A stretch of DNA of 64,000 nt from an uncultured Ruminococcus sp. (GTDB lineage: Bacteria > Bacillota > Clostridia > Oscillospirales > Ruminococcaceae): positions 62,001 through 126,000 of the forward strand of contig CAMVRM010000001.1 in assembly GCA_947169885.1 (NCBI GenBank). The letters run 5' to 3'. The translations under genes and the position numbers were made by a program. Shown in pieces: positions 17,371 through 25,616 of this stretch (positions are counted from its first letter, which is position 1; every line of letters starts with the position of its first letter). The notes beneath the pieces were generated by a model. It searched no databases and was not told the origin of the DNA. It worked only from the letters and a program-made list of their open reading frames with translations.

Positions 17371-18060
17371 GTGGCGGAAAAGGCAAAGATCGCCGTTATC
17401 GAGGACGACCGTGAAATAAACGGCATACTCACTCAGCTGCTGCGCTCTAACGGCTACGAAACGGTGAGTGCATTTGACGGCGGACGTGCGTCTATTCTTC
17501 TTCGTGAGGAACAGCCCGAACTTGTGCTTATGGATCTTATGCTGCCATACAAGGACGGCGGAACGCTCATAAAGGAACTTCGTGAGCGTTCTGATGTTCC
17601 CGTGATAGTCATTTCTGCCAAAAGCATGATGGAAACAAAGCTTGAAATGCTCAGAATGGGCGCTGATGACTATATCATAAAGCCGTTTGACCTTGATGAA
17701 GTGCTTGTGAGAGTTGAAGTCATGCTCAGGCGAAGCGGTGCGGCAAAGAACAAGAGCGTTATTTCCTGCGGAAAGTTAAAGCTGTTTACCGATGAGAACC
17801 GAGCGGAAGCTGACGGAAAGCCGCTGAACCTCACCGCAAAGGAATTTGCACTTCTGAAACTGTTTATCGAGCAGCCGAAACGTGTTCGCTCAAAGGCGGA
17901 ACTGTATGAATTGGTGTGGGAACAGACCTATTACTGTGAGGACAACACCGTGAATGTTCACATGAGCAACCTGCGTTCAAAGCTGAAAAAAGCAACGGGC
18001 AGCGACTGTATCGAAACGGTTTGGGGCATTGGCTACCGCATGAAAGCGGAAAATGCTTGA
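17371..18060 (+). CDS. OmpR/PhoB-family response regulator
   Basis: 229 residues from a GTG. The receiver domain shows the acidic pair EDD near residues 10-12, the phospho-acceptor Asp in LVLMDLMLP near 55, and Lys in YIIKPFDLDE near 104. The C-terminal winged helix contains LTAKEFALLKLF and VNVHMSNLRSKL, then GIGYRM. It starts 3 bp after the ClpE-like gene with no clear ribosome site of its own. The partner is probably the kinase at 18872, which is separated from it by a lipoprotein gene. Confidence 0.88.
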   Translation: MAEKAKIAVIEDDREINGILTQLLRSNGYETVSAFDGGRASILLREEQPELVLMDLMLPYKDGGTLIKELRERSDVPVIVISAKSMMETKLEMLRMGADDYIIKPFDLDEVLVRVEVMLRRSGAAKNKSVISCGKLKLFTDENRAEADGKPLNLTAKEFALLKLFIEQPKRVRSKAELYELVWEQTYYCEDNTVNVHMSNLRSKLKKATGSDCIETVWGIGYRMKAENA

Positions 18061-18085
18061 CAAAACGCCGGAAATGTGGTATGAT
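18057..18085 (+). promoter_or_regulatory. Promoter for lipoprotein-kinase pair
   Basis: TTGACA, 17 bp, TATGAT. The -35 box overlaps the stop codon of the response regulator. Confidence 0.75.
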
Positions 18086-18134
18086 AATCATGTCCGTAAA
18101 TCGACAACTATTTATAAAAGGAGAAAAAAATACT

Positions 18135-18875
18135 ATGAAAAAGACACTGGCTATCTTAGCAGCACTGACTTTTGCTGTAACTGCTTTTGCAGGCTGCGGA
18201 GAAAAAGACGATTCTTCTTCCGAAAAGTCTGACAAGAAGGCTTCCACTTCTTCTGTTGCTGAGGAAACAAAGGAGGAGACTTCCGCTGAGGACGAGAGCA
18301 AGGCTGACGAAGAAAGCACTGCTGACGAAAGTGTTGCTGACGAAAGTGCTGCTGAAACAAGTACTGCTGATGAAAGCACAGCTTCGATCGCTGACAGCAC
18401 AGCAGGCGATGAGATGTCCGAGATGTTCAACGTTATCGCTTCTCCCTCTGACGAGACAGTTGATGCAGCTGCAAACGACTTCGTAGGCAAGTGGGAGTGC
18501 TACGCTCTTGATGCTGAGGGCACTTGCTTTGATGCTGTTATGGGTATGCCTCTTTATGCAGTTATCCACATCGAGTTCTATGAGGACAACACAGGCGCTC
18601 TCATAAACATAGATGACCCTACAGCCGCAAGCGAGGAAAAGACTCCTATCAAGTGGACTTACGAGGACAACAAGATCGTTGTTGAGTCTGATGACGGCGA
18701 AAAGGTAGACTGCTTCATCACTACTGACGGCTATATTCTGTTTGATGACGATACCAATTCTGAAAAGCTTTATCTCAGAAAGGTTGACGAATACACCGAG
18801 TTCGATTTCTCTACTCTTGAAAATATGTTTGAAGATACGTCCGCTGAGGACTCCGTTGAATCTATCCCTGAATGA
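18135..18875 (+). CDS. Lipoprotein encoded between response regulator and kinase
   Basis: 246 residues. The N-terminus MKKTLAILAALTFAVTAF with AGC is a lipoprotein signal. A highly acidic Ser/Thr/Ala/Glu linker of about 85 residues contains degenerate repeats (DESTADESVADESA). The C-terminal ~130 residues form a small beta-rich domain (WECYALDAEG ... IHIEFYEDNTG ... YILFDDDTNSEKLYL), similar in style to lipocalin-like extracellular domains of clostridial lipoproteins. The ATG follows AAAAGGAG. It overlaps the kinase gene by 4 bp. Its role is unknown; involvement in signalling is suggested only by position. Confidence 0.68.
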   Translation: MKKTLAILAALTFAVTAFAGCGEKDDSSSEKSDKKASTSSVAEETKEETSAEDESKADEESTADESVADESAAETSTADESTASIADSTAGDEMSEMFNVIASPSDETVDAAANDFVGKWECYALDAEGTCFDAVMGMPLYAVIHIEFYEDNTGALINIDDPTAASEEKTPIKWTYEDNKIVVESDDGEKVDCFITTDGYILFDDDTNSEKLYLRKVDEYTEFDFSTLENMFEDTSAEDSVESIPE

Positions 18876-19711
18876 GTTTAAAGTCCCTTATCATAAGACA
18901 GCAGCTCAGACAGCTTGCGCATGAACTTGACCGCAGCCGTGAAAAAGGCTATGACCGTCAGGTGCGTGTTGAATTTGTTGACGATGACCTGACAGAACTT
19001 GCGGCGGCGATAAACCGCTGTCTTGATTACCTCAAAGCTGCAAAGCTTGAAACTGAGGCGGCGGAAGTCAGCCTGCGGCGTTCTGTTTCGGACATTGCTC
19101 ATGATCTGAGAACTCCGCTGGCTGTGATAAAGGGCGAATTACAGCTTCTTGAACGTTCGGGTAACTTTAACGATGAGCAAAAGCAGTATCTTGCGACTTG
19201 CCTTGAAAAGACAGATACGCTTAAAAACATGACTGACAGCTTTTTTGAGCTGGCAGTTCTTGAAAGCAGTAACGAAGCGGCAGCGCTCACAAGCGTTGAC
19301 CTGACGGCGGAAATTATGCGGTTTATCCTCGATAACGAGGGCAGGATACGCCTTGCGAATATCGAACCGCAGATAGACCTGCCGAATCGCTCTGTGTTTG
19401 TGAATGCCGAACCGCAGCTGCTTGGAAGAATGCTTGGCAATCTTCTCAGCAATGCGCTGAAATATTCGGGCGGCGACCTTTATGTAAAGGTAACGGAACA
19501 GGGCTGTCTGAGTTTCTCCAACACCTTTTCAGGCGAACGTCCTGATGTGGAACGTCTGTTTGAACGGAGCTACCGTGCTGACAGTTCACGAAGCGGAAAG
19601 GGCGCAGGGCTTGGGCTGTATATCGTGAAGCTGCTTGCCGAAAAGCAAAACGCCGTCCCCACGGCTGTGCTTGACGGCGATAGATTAGTTATAAGCATAC
19701 AATTCAACTGA
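18872..19711 (+). CDS. Sensor histidine kinase lacking membrane segments
   Basis: 279 residues. The H-box SDIAHDLRTPLAV gives His77. N-box-like LLSNALKYSG and the G2 loop GKGAGLGLYIVK mark the ATPase domain, and the G1 box is degenerate, as in several clostridial kinases. The N-terminus MSLKSLIIRQQLRQLAHELD begins where relatives have just left their membrane helix, and no hydrophobic span is present. The protein is therefore cytoplasmic or relies on a partner. The ATG overlaps the lipoprotein stop, so translation is coupled. It probably phosphorylates the regulator at 17371. A terminator follows. Confidence 0.85.
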   Translation: MSLKSLIIRQQLRQLAHELDRSREKGYDRQVRVEFVDDDLTELAAAINRCLDYLKAAKLETEAAEVSLRRSVSDIAHDLRTPLAVIKGELQLLERSGNFNDEQKQYLATCLEKTDTLKNMTDSFFELAVLESSNEAAALTSVDLTAEIMRFILDNEGRIRLANIEPQIDLPNRSVFVNAEPQLLGRMLGNLLSNALKYSGGDLYVKVTEQGCLSFSNTFSGERPDVERLFERSYRADSSRSGKGAGLGLYIVKLLAEKQNAVPTAVLDGDRLVISIQFN

Positions 19712-19719
19712 ACAAAAAT

Positions 19720-19759
19720 AACGCTTGTCGTTCCAAATGAGAGCGGCAGGCGTTTTTTT
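19720..19759 (+). terminator. Terminator after kinase gene
   Basis: An 11-bp stem AACGCTTGTCG/CGGCAGGCGTT with wobble pairs, then seven T. It lies between convergent genes. Confidence 0.8.
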
Positions 19760-19763
19760 GTGC

Positions 19764-20411
19764 TTATTTGAGAAGTTTCTTTATCGACTCTTTTGTGCCG
19801 AGTACGAGTATTTTTTCGCCCGGAGAAAAGCGGTGGTCAGGTCCGGGGAGTGCATCGAACTGTGAGCCTGATTTTATCGCAAGAACATTGACATTATACT
19901 TTTGTCTGACGTTCTGCTCGATTATCGTCTTGCCGAACCAGCTTTCGGGAACATTGATCTCGTAAAGAGCGTATTCCTCACTCAGCTTGAAGTAATCATT
20001 GATACCTGCCGAACCGAACCTCATAGCAAAGCGCTCGGCAGTTTCACGTTCGGTGTAGATCACTTCGTCAGCGCCGTTTCTCAGCAGGAATTTCTTGTGA
20101 ATATCACGGCTTGCACGGGCGAAAACAAAATGTGCGCCCATTTCTTTGAGCAGGCAGGTAGCTTCGAGTGAACTCTGGAAATTATCGCCGATAGCCACAA
20201 TGCAGATGTCAAAATTGTTCACACCCAGTTCATCGACAAACTGAGGGTCTGTTGCATCGCCGATCTGCGCATCAGTGACGTATTTCAGAGCGTCATTAAC
20301 TCTGTCCTCGTTGATGTCTATCGCAAGAACCTCGTTGTTTTGTTTTGTCAGGGTCTTTGCCATATGTTTGCCGAATCTTCCAAGTCCGATGATAAGAAAT
20401 GAACGTGCCAT
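19764..20411 (-). CDS. ktrA: KtrA/TrkA-type potassium channel regulatory subunit
   Basis: 215 residues. It begins MARSFLIIGLGRFGKHMAKT, a Rossmann RCK-N nucleotide site GxGxxG, with an acidic residue ending strand 2 (AIDINED). The RCK-C domain covers residues ~135-215. It gates the KtrB channel in response to ATP/ADP or c-di-AMP. The ATG at 20411 follows GGAGGAAAGTGAA; the frame is open further upstream only because the inserted 163-bp repeat is open. ktrB lies upstream on the same strand, but 470 bp of repeats separate the two. Confidence 0.9.
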   Translation of the reverse strand: MARSFLIIGLGRFGKHMAKTLTKQNNEVLAIDINEDRVNDALKYVTDAQIGDATDPQFVDELGVNNFDICIVAIGDNFQSSLEATCLLKEMGAHFVFARASRDIHKKFLLRNGADEVIYTERETAERFAMRFGSAGINDYFKLSEEYALYEINVPESWFGKTIIEQNVRQKYNVNVLAIKSGSQFDALPGPDHRFSPGEKILVLGTKESIKKLLK

Positions 20412-20500
20412 TTCACTTTCCTCCAAATATAACATTATCTGTAAATATAAACCAAAAGCATAATTCAAGAAAAAAGCTGCAATACTATTAAAAAGTATAC

Positions 20501-20662
20501 TATAGCAATCCAAGAAAATACCAACACAAATCTTTCGGATAAAATTCCACATTGCTGCGTCAAACTCCCTTGCAGTGCGACAGCACGGCTGCGGTCGTTT
20601 TCCTTGCACTGTGAAATTTTCTCTCGAAATCTTTATGCTGCTATTTTCTTGTATTGCTATAA
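20501..20662 (-). mobile_element. MITE-like repeat, copy C
   Basis: This inverted copy of the 163-bp element is more diverged in its centre than copies A and B. It lies between ktrB and ktrA and is open in the same internal frame as the other copies. Confidence 0.72.
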
Positions 20663-20800
20663 ACAACAAATCTATTACAACATTTAAAAAGAAACTGTCC
20701 TTCACTCACGGACGAGCAATGCTCGCCCCTACAAATACAAATCCGATTATCTATGTCGTCTACTATAAAATATCAAATGGCAAATGTATTAGTAATATCC

Positions 20801-20884
20801 CATGAAAGCCCCGAGCCGCACTCATGTCCGTCTTAGACAAACTTACGTGCGAGGGCATTGAGCCGTCCGCCCGAGGACCGAGGA
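20801..20884 (-). repeat. Post-stop GC-rich element, copy 1 (after ktrB)
   Basis: On the minus strand it runs from TCCTCGGGCGGACGGCTCA, directly after the ktrB stop codon, to GTGCGGCTCGGGGCTTTCA. The same element in the same orientation follows the genes ending at 26990, 39391 and 59984. Confidence 0.7.
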
Positions 20885-22258
20885 CTAGCCTACCATTATC
20901 TTCTCTTCGGGAAGCTGGGACTTTGAGTGCGCTCCACTGCCTGTGAGCGATACAATGAATGTTATGCCGCCTATGCGCCCGAAGAACATAACCAGCGTTA
21001 CGATAAGCACCGACCATGCGGATAAGTCAGCCGAAATGCCCATGGACAGTCCGCAGGAACTGATAGCCGATACCAGCTCGAATACAACAGGGGTAAGGTC
21101 GATATTGTCTATCGCCGAAATGAGTATAGCACTTACGATGACAACGATCATGTAAAGAGTTGTCACACAGCAGGCGTTCTTGACCGTTTCTTCGTCAATG
21201 CGCCTGCCGAACAGCTCAACGCTTTTGCGCTTGCGGAACACGCTTACGATAGTCATTACCATGACCGTGAAAGTTGTTGTCTTGATACCGCAAGCCGTTG
21301 AACCCGGTGCGCCGCCCACAAACATGAACACGAGCATCATCATGATAGTCGCAGGTTTGAGGTCGGCAACCACCAGCGGCGCAAAGCCTGCGTCACGCCC
21401 CGATGTCACCAGCATTGAGGACACAAGCACCTTGTCGCCGATGCTGTCGAGGTCGCCCAGCGTGTTGTCCCATTCGAGTAACAGCATGAGCGCAAGCCCT
21501 GCCACGTAGAATATCAGCGTTATCACAAGCACGATCTTGCTTTGCAGACGGTATTTTTTGAAGTGAAACTTGTTGGTCTTGATGTCGTCCCACGTCAGAT
21601 AGCCTATGCCGCCGATGTTCAGCAGAATGATGAGCGTTAAGTTCAAAAGCAGGTCTGTCCGTGCTGTTATCAGCGAACTGCCCGGCTCAAAACGCCCCAT
21701 GAGGTCAATGCCCGCCGTGCAGAAGCCCGAGATCGAGTGGAAAAGCGCATAGAAAAAGCCCATTCCCAGCCCAAGCTTCGGAACGTAAAAAAAGCAGAGT
21801 ATGAGCGCTCCAACAAGCTCAAAAACGATAGTGCCTTCGAGAATGAAACGGGTCATTTTAACAATGCCGCTGCTGTTTATGCCGCTGACCGATTCACGCA
21901 TCGTCACACGCTGTTTCAGTCCGATCTTTTTGCTTGTGAATGAGAGCGCAAAGATCGCCATTGACATGAACCCTATTCCGCCTATCTGAATGATGACAAG
22001 CATCACGATCTGCCCGAACAGTGACCAGTGGCTGTAAACATCGTGGATCATTAGTCCTGTGCCGCTCAGCGCCGACGTTGCGGTGTAGCAGCATTCAAGG
22101 AAGTTTGTGAACTTGCGCTCCCGTGAGCTTATCGGAAGCATCAGAATGACTGCACCTATCATTATCAGCAAAAAGTACCCACAAACGAGGTACTGCGTGA
22201 ACGAGAGGTTCTTTTTGAAATTGCTTATTTTAGCCGTTATTTTCGATATTTTCTCCAT
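20885..22258 (-). CDS. ktrB: KtrB/TrkH-type potassium transporter
   Basis: 457 residues with about ten membrane helices. The four filter-like segments of the family are visible: ATSALSGTGLMI, FCTAGIDLMG, TSGRDAGF and AISSCGLSMG. The mid-helix region near APGSTACGIKTT is the intramembrane-loop zone. It takes up potassium with KtrA. Its promoter at 22313-22341 is near-consensus. The stop codon is immediately followed by the GC-rich post-stop element and then by MITE-like copy C. Confidence 0.9.
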   Translation of the reverse strand: MEKISKITAKISNFKKNLSFTQYLVCGYFLLIMIGAVILMLPISSRERKFTNFLECCYTATSALSGTGLMIHDVYSHWSLFGQIVMLVIIQIGGIGFMSMAIFALSFTSKKIGLKQRVTMRESVSGINSSGIVKMTRFILEGTIVFELVGALILCFFYVPKLGLGMGFFYALFHSISGFCTAGIDLMGRFEPGSSLITARTDLLLNLTLIILLNIGGIGYLTWDDIKTNKFHFKKYRLQSKIVLVITLIFYVAGLALMLLLEWDNTLGDLDSIGDKVLVSSMLVTSGRDAGFAPLVVADLKPATIMMMLVFMFVGGAPGSTACGIKTTTFTVMVMTIVSVFRKRKSVELFGRRIDEETVKNACCVTTLYMIVVIVSAILISAIDNIDLTPVVFELVSAISSCGLSMGISADLSAWSVLIVTLVMFFGRIGGITFIVSLTGSGAHSKSQLPEEKIMVG

Positions 22259-22312
22259 CTCATGCCTATTCCCTTAATATTTATTTGTTTACGGGTATAA
22301 ACGTTCCTCATA

Positions 22313-22341
22313 ATTATACACCTATGCGGCGAGATTGTCAA
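22313..22341 (-). promoter_or_regulatory. ktrB promoter
   Basis: Minus-strand TTGACA, 17 bp, TATAAT. The leader is about 48 nt and no c-di-AMP riboswitch core is visible. Confidence 0.8.
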
Positions 22342-22470
22342 GCGAAAAATCGAATCTTTACAAAAAAATGATATGGATGAAAAATCAAAAAAGCAAAAGT
22401 TGATTTTCGCTTGTTAAATATCGGTTATTTCAACAGTGCAATAGTGTTGAAAAGTTGGCTTAAACTCATA

Positions 22471-23185
22471 AAAGTGTTGAAAACCCTGTTGAAACTGTTA
22501 AAAACTCACCTGAAAATAGGGGATTACGTGATGTTGGATTTTCAAAGTGTTGTTTAAAGTCGAAATTTGTATTGTTGAAATATGGTGCAAAAAAACGCCT
22601 GAATAACGTTTATTTAACATCTGAATTTTAGAAAATCCCGAAAGCGTCAGCAGCCTTTTTTCGTAAAAAACCGATAATGACCAAATAGCGTCAAAAATCG
22701 TGGTTACAAAACGGTTACAATTGAAATTTGTACAGTTTGTTTCAACGTCCTGAACGTTAAAAAGTGTTGAAAACCCTGTTGAAATTGTTTAAAACCCTTG
22801 CAAATAAACGAGTTTTTAAGCATTGAGTTTTCAAAGCCGTGTTGAAAAGTCCGATTTTTTGTATTTTACGTTACTGTTTTGTAATAAAATTCGTAACTTA
22901 TTTCCCGAGAAGATCGGCTTTGTCGGTTTAATATTTTTACATTTTTCAAGCGAATATTATGTCGAATGTCAAACGTGTCCATGTGTTTTAACGGTTACAG
23001 AGAAGTAACAACCAGATATTTTAAATGTTGAGATCAACTTTGCAAACACAAAAATGTGTTGAAAACTCTGTTGAAACTGTTTAAAACTCTTGAAAATAAA
23101 CGTGTTTTCAAAGTTTGAGTTTTCAAATGCCTGTTGAAATGTCGTTTTTTAAACTTTCGCTGTAACCGTTTTGTAATCTTTAAAA
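22471..23185. repeat. Three ~120-bp TGTTGAAAA-rich repeats with ~290-bp period
   Basis: Blocks beginning GTGTTGAAAAC at 22474, 22764 and 23056 share CTGTTGAAA, then TGTTTAAAAC, AAATAAACG, TGAGTTTTCAAA and, in the later two, TTTTGTAAT. Spacing is 290 and 292 bp. The 955-bp gap between ktrB and the amidohydrolase has no credible gene. Confidence 0.65.
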
Positions 23186-23195
23186 TGTCGTGATG

Positions 23196-23224
23196 TTGAC
23201 AATTTTGTTGAATTGTGTTATAAT
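23196..23224 (+). promoter_or_regulatory. Promoter for amidohydrolase gene
   Basis: TTGACA, 17 bp, TATAAT. Confidence 0.82.
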
Positions 23225-23257
23225 GAGTATACTATTATATTAGAAAAGGTGATACCC

Positions 23258-24535
23258 ATGATAAGGATAAAAAATGCACTTGTTATGCCCATGACAAACG
23301 GCATCGAGATCACGAACGGCGAAGTCTGGACTGACGGCAGCAAGATCGCTTTTGTCGGAAAGCCCACCGCAGAACAGCTTTCCACAGCCGTTTTTGACCG
23401 TGAGATCGACGCTGACGGCGGCCTGGTGATGCCCTCGTTCAAGAATGCACACACCCACTCGGCAATGACCTTCCTGCGCTCCTATGCCGATGATCTGCCG
23501 CTTCAGGAATGGCTTTTCAACAAGATATTCCCCATGGAGGCAAAGCTGACAGGCGAGTATATCTACTACCTTTCAAAACTTGCTATCCTCGAATACCTCA
23601 CAAGCGGTGTGACCGCAAGTTTCGATATGTATTTTGAGCCTGAATATTACGTCAAGGCGAATATCGAGAGCGGTTTCCGCACGGTCATGTGCGGCTCCAT
23701 CTCTGACGATAAGTCAAACGTCGACAGGCTTGACGGCTTTATGCAGCGCTTCAACGGTATCCACCCCCTTATACAGTATCGGCTGGGCTTTCACGCCGAA
23801 TACACCGCAAGCTACGAGCTTTTAGAGGGTATGGCGGAGCTTGCGAAGAAATATCATCAGGGTGTTTCGACACACAACTCCGAGACTGAAAAGGAAGTAT
23901 GTGACTGCATCAAAAAGTACGGCAAGACCCCTACCGAGCTTTTTGATAGTCTCGGGCTGTTCGAGTTCGGCGGAAGCTGCTTCCATTGCGTGCATCTTTC
24001 CGACAACGATATGAGCATTTTCCGTGACAGAGGACTTTATGCCGTGACCTGCCCCGGCTCGAATGCAAAGCTTGGAAGCGGCATCGCACCTATCGTCAAG
24101 CTCCACGACAGCGGCATCAAGCTTGGTATCGGAACTGACGGACCTTCTTCCAACAACTGCCTTGATATGTTCCGTGAGATGTTCCTTGTTACCGCTTTGC
24201 AGAAGCTTGTTTTTAAAGACGCTGCTGCCTGCCCTGCGGAGTGGGTGCTTGAAGCTGCGACAGTCGGCTCGGCGCACGCTATGGGGCTTGACGACTGCGA
24301 CGTTCTCGCCGAGGGCAAGCAGGCTGACCTCATCATCATCGACCTGAACCAGCCGAATATGCAGCCGCTCAATTCCGTTGCTAACAACCTTGTTTACAGC
24401 GGCTCAAAGCAGAATGTTGCGCTTACCATGTGTGCAGGCAAGGTGCTGTATGAGCGTGGAGAGTTCTTCATAGGCGCTGACCCCCGTGAGATATACGCAA
24501 AGGCTAACGAGATAATTAGATCAATGGCTGATTAA
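23258..24535 (+). CDS. Amidohydrolase of MtaD/SsnA type (S-adenosylhomocysteine/methylthioadenosine deaminase-like)
   Basis: 425 residues. The metal site motifs of the TIM-barrel amidohydrolases are in order: NAHTHSAM near 62-69, GFHAEYT near 180, STHNSE near 205, the His in SCFHCVHLS, and GTDGPSSNN with the catalytic Asp near 290. The family hydrolyses the amino group of purine nucleosides or related ring systems; MtaD makes S-inosylhomocysteine, and guanine or atrazine-type substrates are alternatives. ATG 23258 follows AAAGGTGATACCC; the upstream TTG lies inside the promoter. It is monocistronic, with a terminator about 90 bp on. Confidence 0.82.
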   Translation: MIRIKNALVMPMTNGIEITNGEVWTDGSKIAFVGKPTAEQLSTAVFDREIDADGGLVMPSFKNAHTHSAMTFLRSYADDLPLQEWLFNKIFPMEAKLTGEYIYYLSKLAILEYLTSGVTASFDMYFEPEYYVKANIESGFRTVMCGSISDDKSNVDRLDGFMQRFNGIHPLIQYRLGFHAEYTASYELLEGMAELAKKYHQGVSTHNSETEKEVCDCIKKYGKTPTELFDSLGLFEFGGSCFHCVHLSDNDMSIFRDRGLYAVTCPGSNAKLGSGIAPIVKLHDSGIKLGIGTDGPSSNNCLDMFREMFLVTALQKLVFKDAAACPAEWVLEAATVGSAHAMGLDDCDVLAEGKQADLIIIDLNQPNMQPLNSVANNLVYSGSKQNVALTMCAGKVLYERGEFFIGADPREIYAKANEIIRSMAD

Positions 24536-24625
24536 GAACCTGTCTTCACAAGACTCTGTACGTGTCTTTTCAACGATATTCAGTCGCTTTCTGCGTTGAA
24601 AAACCTTGCAGTGCTAAAAAAATCA

Positions 24626-24668
24626 AACGCCCCCGACAGTTTCAACACTGCCGAGGGCGTTATTTTTT
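24626..24668. terminator. Bidirectional terminator
   Basis: A stem AACGCCC...CGACAG/CTGCCG...GGGCGTT is flanked by ATTTTTTT on one side and an A-rich run on the other, between convergent genes. Confidence 0.8.
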
Positions 24669-24672
24669 TGTG

Positions 24673-25584
24673 TTATTCAGCATACACCGAATCAATGCAG
24701 AAGTATTCTTCAAGCGTAAGTCGGTGATCGGTGAGCAGTCGGGCTAATTCCTTGCCGACATAGCGGATATGCCACGGCTCATACATAAAGCCTGTGACAT
24801 CTTCCTTGCCGTAAGGGTAGCGCACGATAAAGCCGTACTCGGCGCAGTGCTGTTCTATCCAGTCCGCTTCGGGCGTTCCTGCAAAGTATCGGCTCGCATT
24901 GTTAAGATCCATTGCAAGCCCTGTCTGGTGTTCAGAATGCCCCGCACGAGCCGAGAAGCGGTCAGTCTCCTCGCCGTTGTAATAGTAATAGTTGTTGTAA
25001 AGCCCCTGCTGTTCCCAGTAGGAACGGTATCCCGACACTATGTAGAGCCATATCCCGTCAGCCGCCGCACCTGCCTGCATCTTGTTGAAAGCCTCCTGAG
25101 CCTCGGGAAGAAGTCCCCCGGGGTCATAGCTGTCGGGTACGGAATAGGTCTTGTTCACGATAAGAATATCGTCGATGTAGGTGCGCCCGTCTATCTGCGT
25201 GAAAGAATGGCTTGTAGGCAGAAGTTCCTCGGGAGTTTCAACTTCGGGGATTATCGTCTCGGGAAGTGTTACCTCATAGAAGTCTATCATGTTTTCTTCG
25301 CCGTTGGTTGTTTCCGCTTGTGAAGAAGTCTCGGTAACGGCGGTCGTTTCAGCGGTGGTGGTAGTTGTTTCAGCCGTTGTCGTTACAGTTGTGGTAGTTG
25401 TCTCGGCAGTTGTAGTAACTGCTGTTTCTGCCGCAGTTGTTGTTGTCTCTGTTTCGGTTGCCTGCGTTTCGGCAGAAGTCTGCGCCGTGACCGTCACCGC
25501 CGCCTCAGAAGCCGTTTCCTGACTTCCGCACGCCGTCAAAGTCACAGCCGCCGCCGCAACAGCAAGCGCCTTGTTGACCAGCAT
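24673..25584 (-). CDS. M15 (VanY-type) D-alanyl-D-alanine carboxypeptidase lipoprotein
   Basis: 303 residues from the ATG at 25584, which follows GGGAGGGC. Lipoprotein signal MLVNKALAVAAAAVTLTAC. A Thr-rich spacer of about 70 residues (TTTAETTTTT repeats) spans the wall. The catalytic domain shows VSGYRSYWEQQ, the zinc ligands in GHSEHQTGLAMDLN (His and Asp) and EPWHIRYVG (catalytic Glu and third His). It trims D-Ala from stem peptides outside the cell. It starts 33 bp after the DHHW protein gene and is the last gene of the envelope cluster. Confidence 0.87.
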   Translation of the reverse strand: MLVNKALAVAAAAVTLTACGSQETASEAAVTVTAQTSAETQATETETTTTAAETAVTTTAETTTTTVTTTAETTTTTAETTAVTETSSQAETTNGEENMIDFYEVTLPETIIPEVETPEELLPTSHSFTQIDGRTYIDDILIVNKTYSVPDSYDPGGLLPEAQEAFNKMQAGAAADGIWLYIVSGYRSYWEQQGLYNNYYYYNGEETDRFSARAGHSEHQTGLAMDLNNASRYFAGTPEADWIEQHCAEYGFIVRYPYGKEDVTGFMYEPWHIRYVGKELARLLTDHRLTLEEYFCIDSVYAE

Positions 25585-25616
25585 AATTTTGCCCTCCCTT
25601 CGGGCTTGAAAAAGGC

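Noticed and set aside
19764-20705. A longer ktrA reading frame with about 98 extra N-terminal residues
   Set aside because: The extra part is the inserted repeat read through in its open frame. The standard RCK start MARSFLIIG at 20411 has its own GGAGG site.
22259-23258. Chromosomal replication origin
   Set aside because: There are TGTTGAAAA-type words, but no dnaA/dnaN/rpmH neighbours, no consensus TTATCCACA boxes and no strand switch of genes. I kept only the repeat observation.
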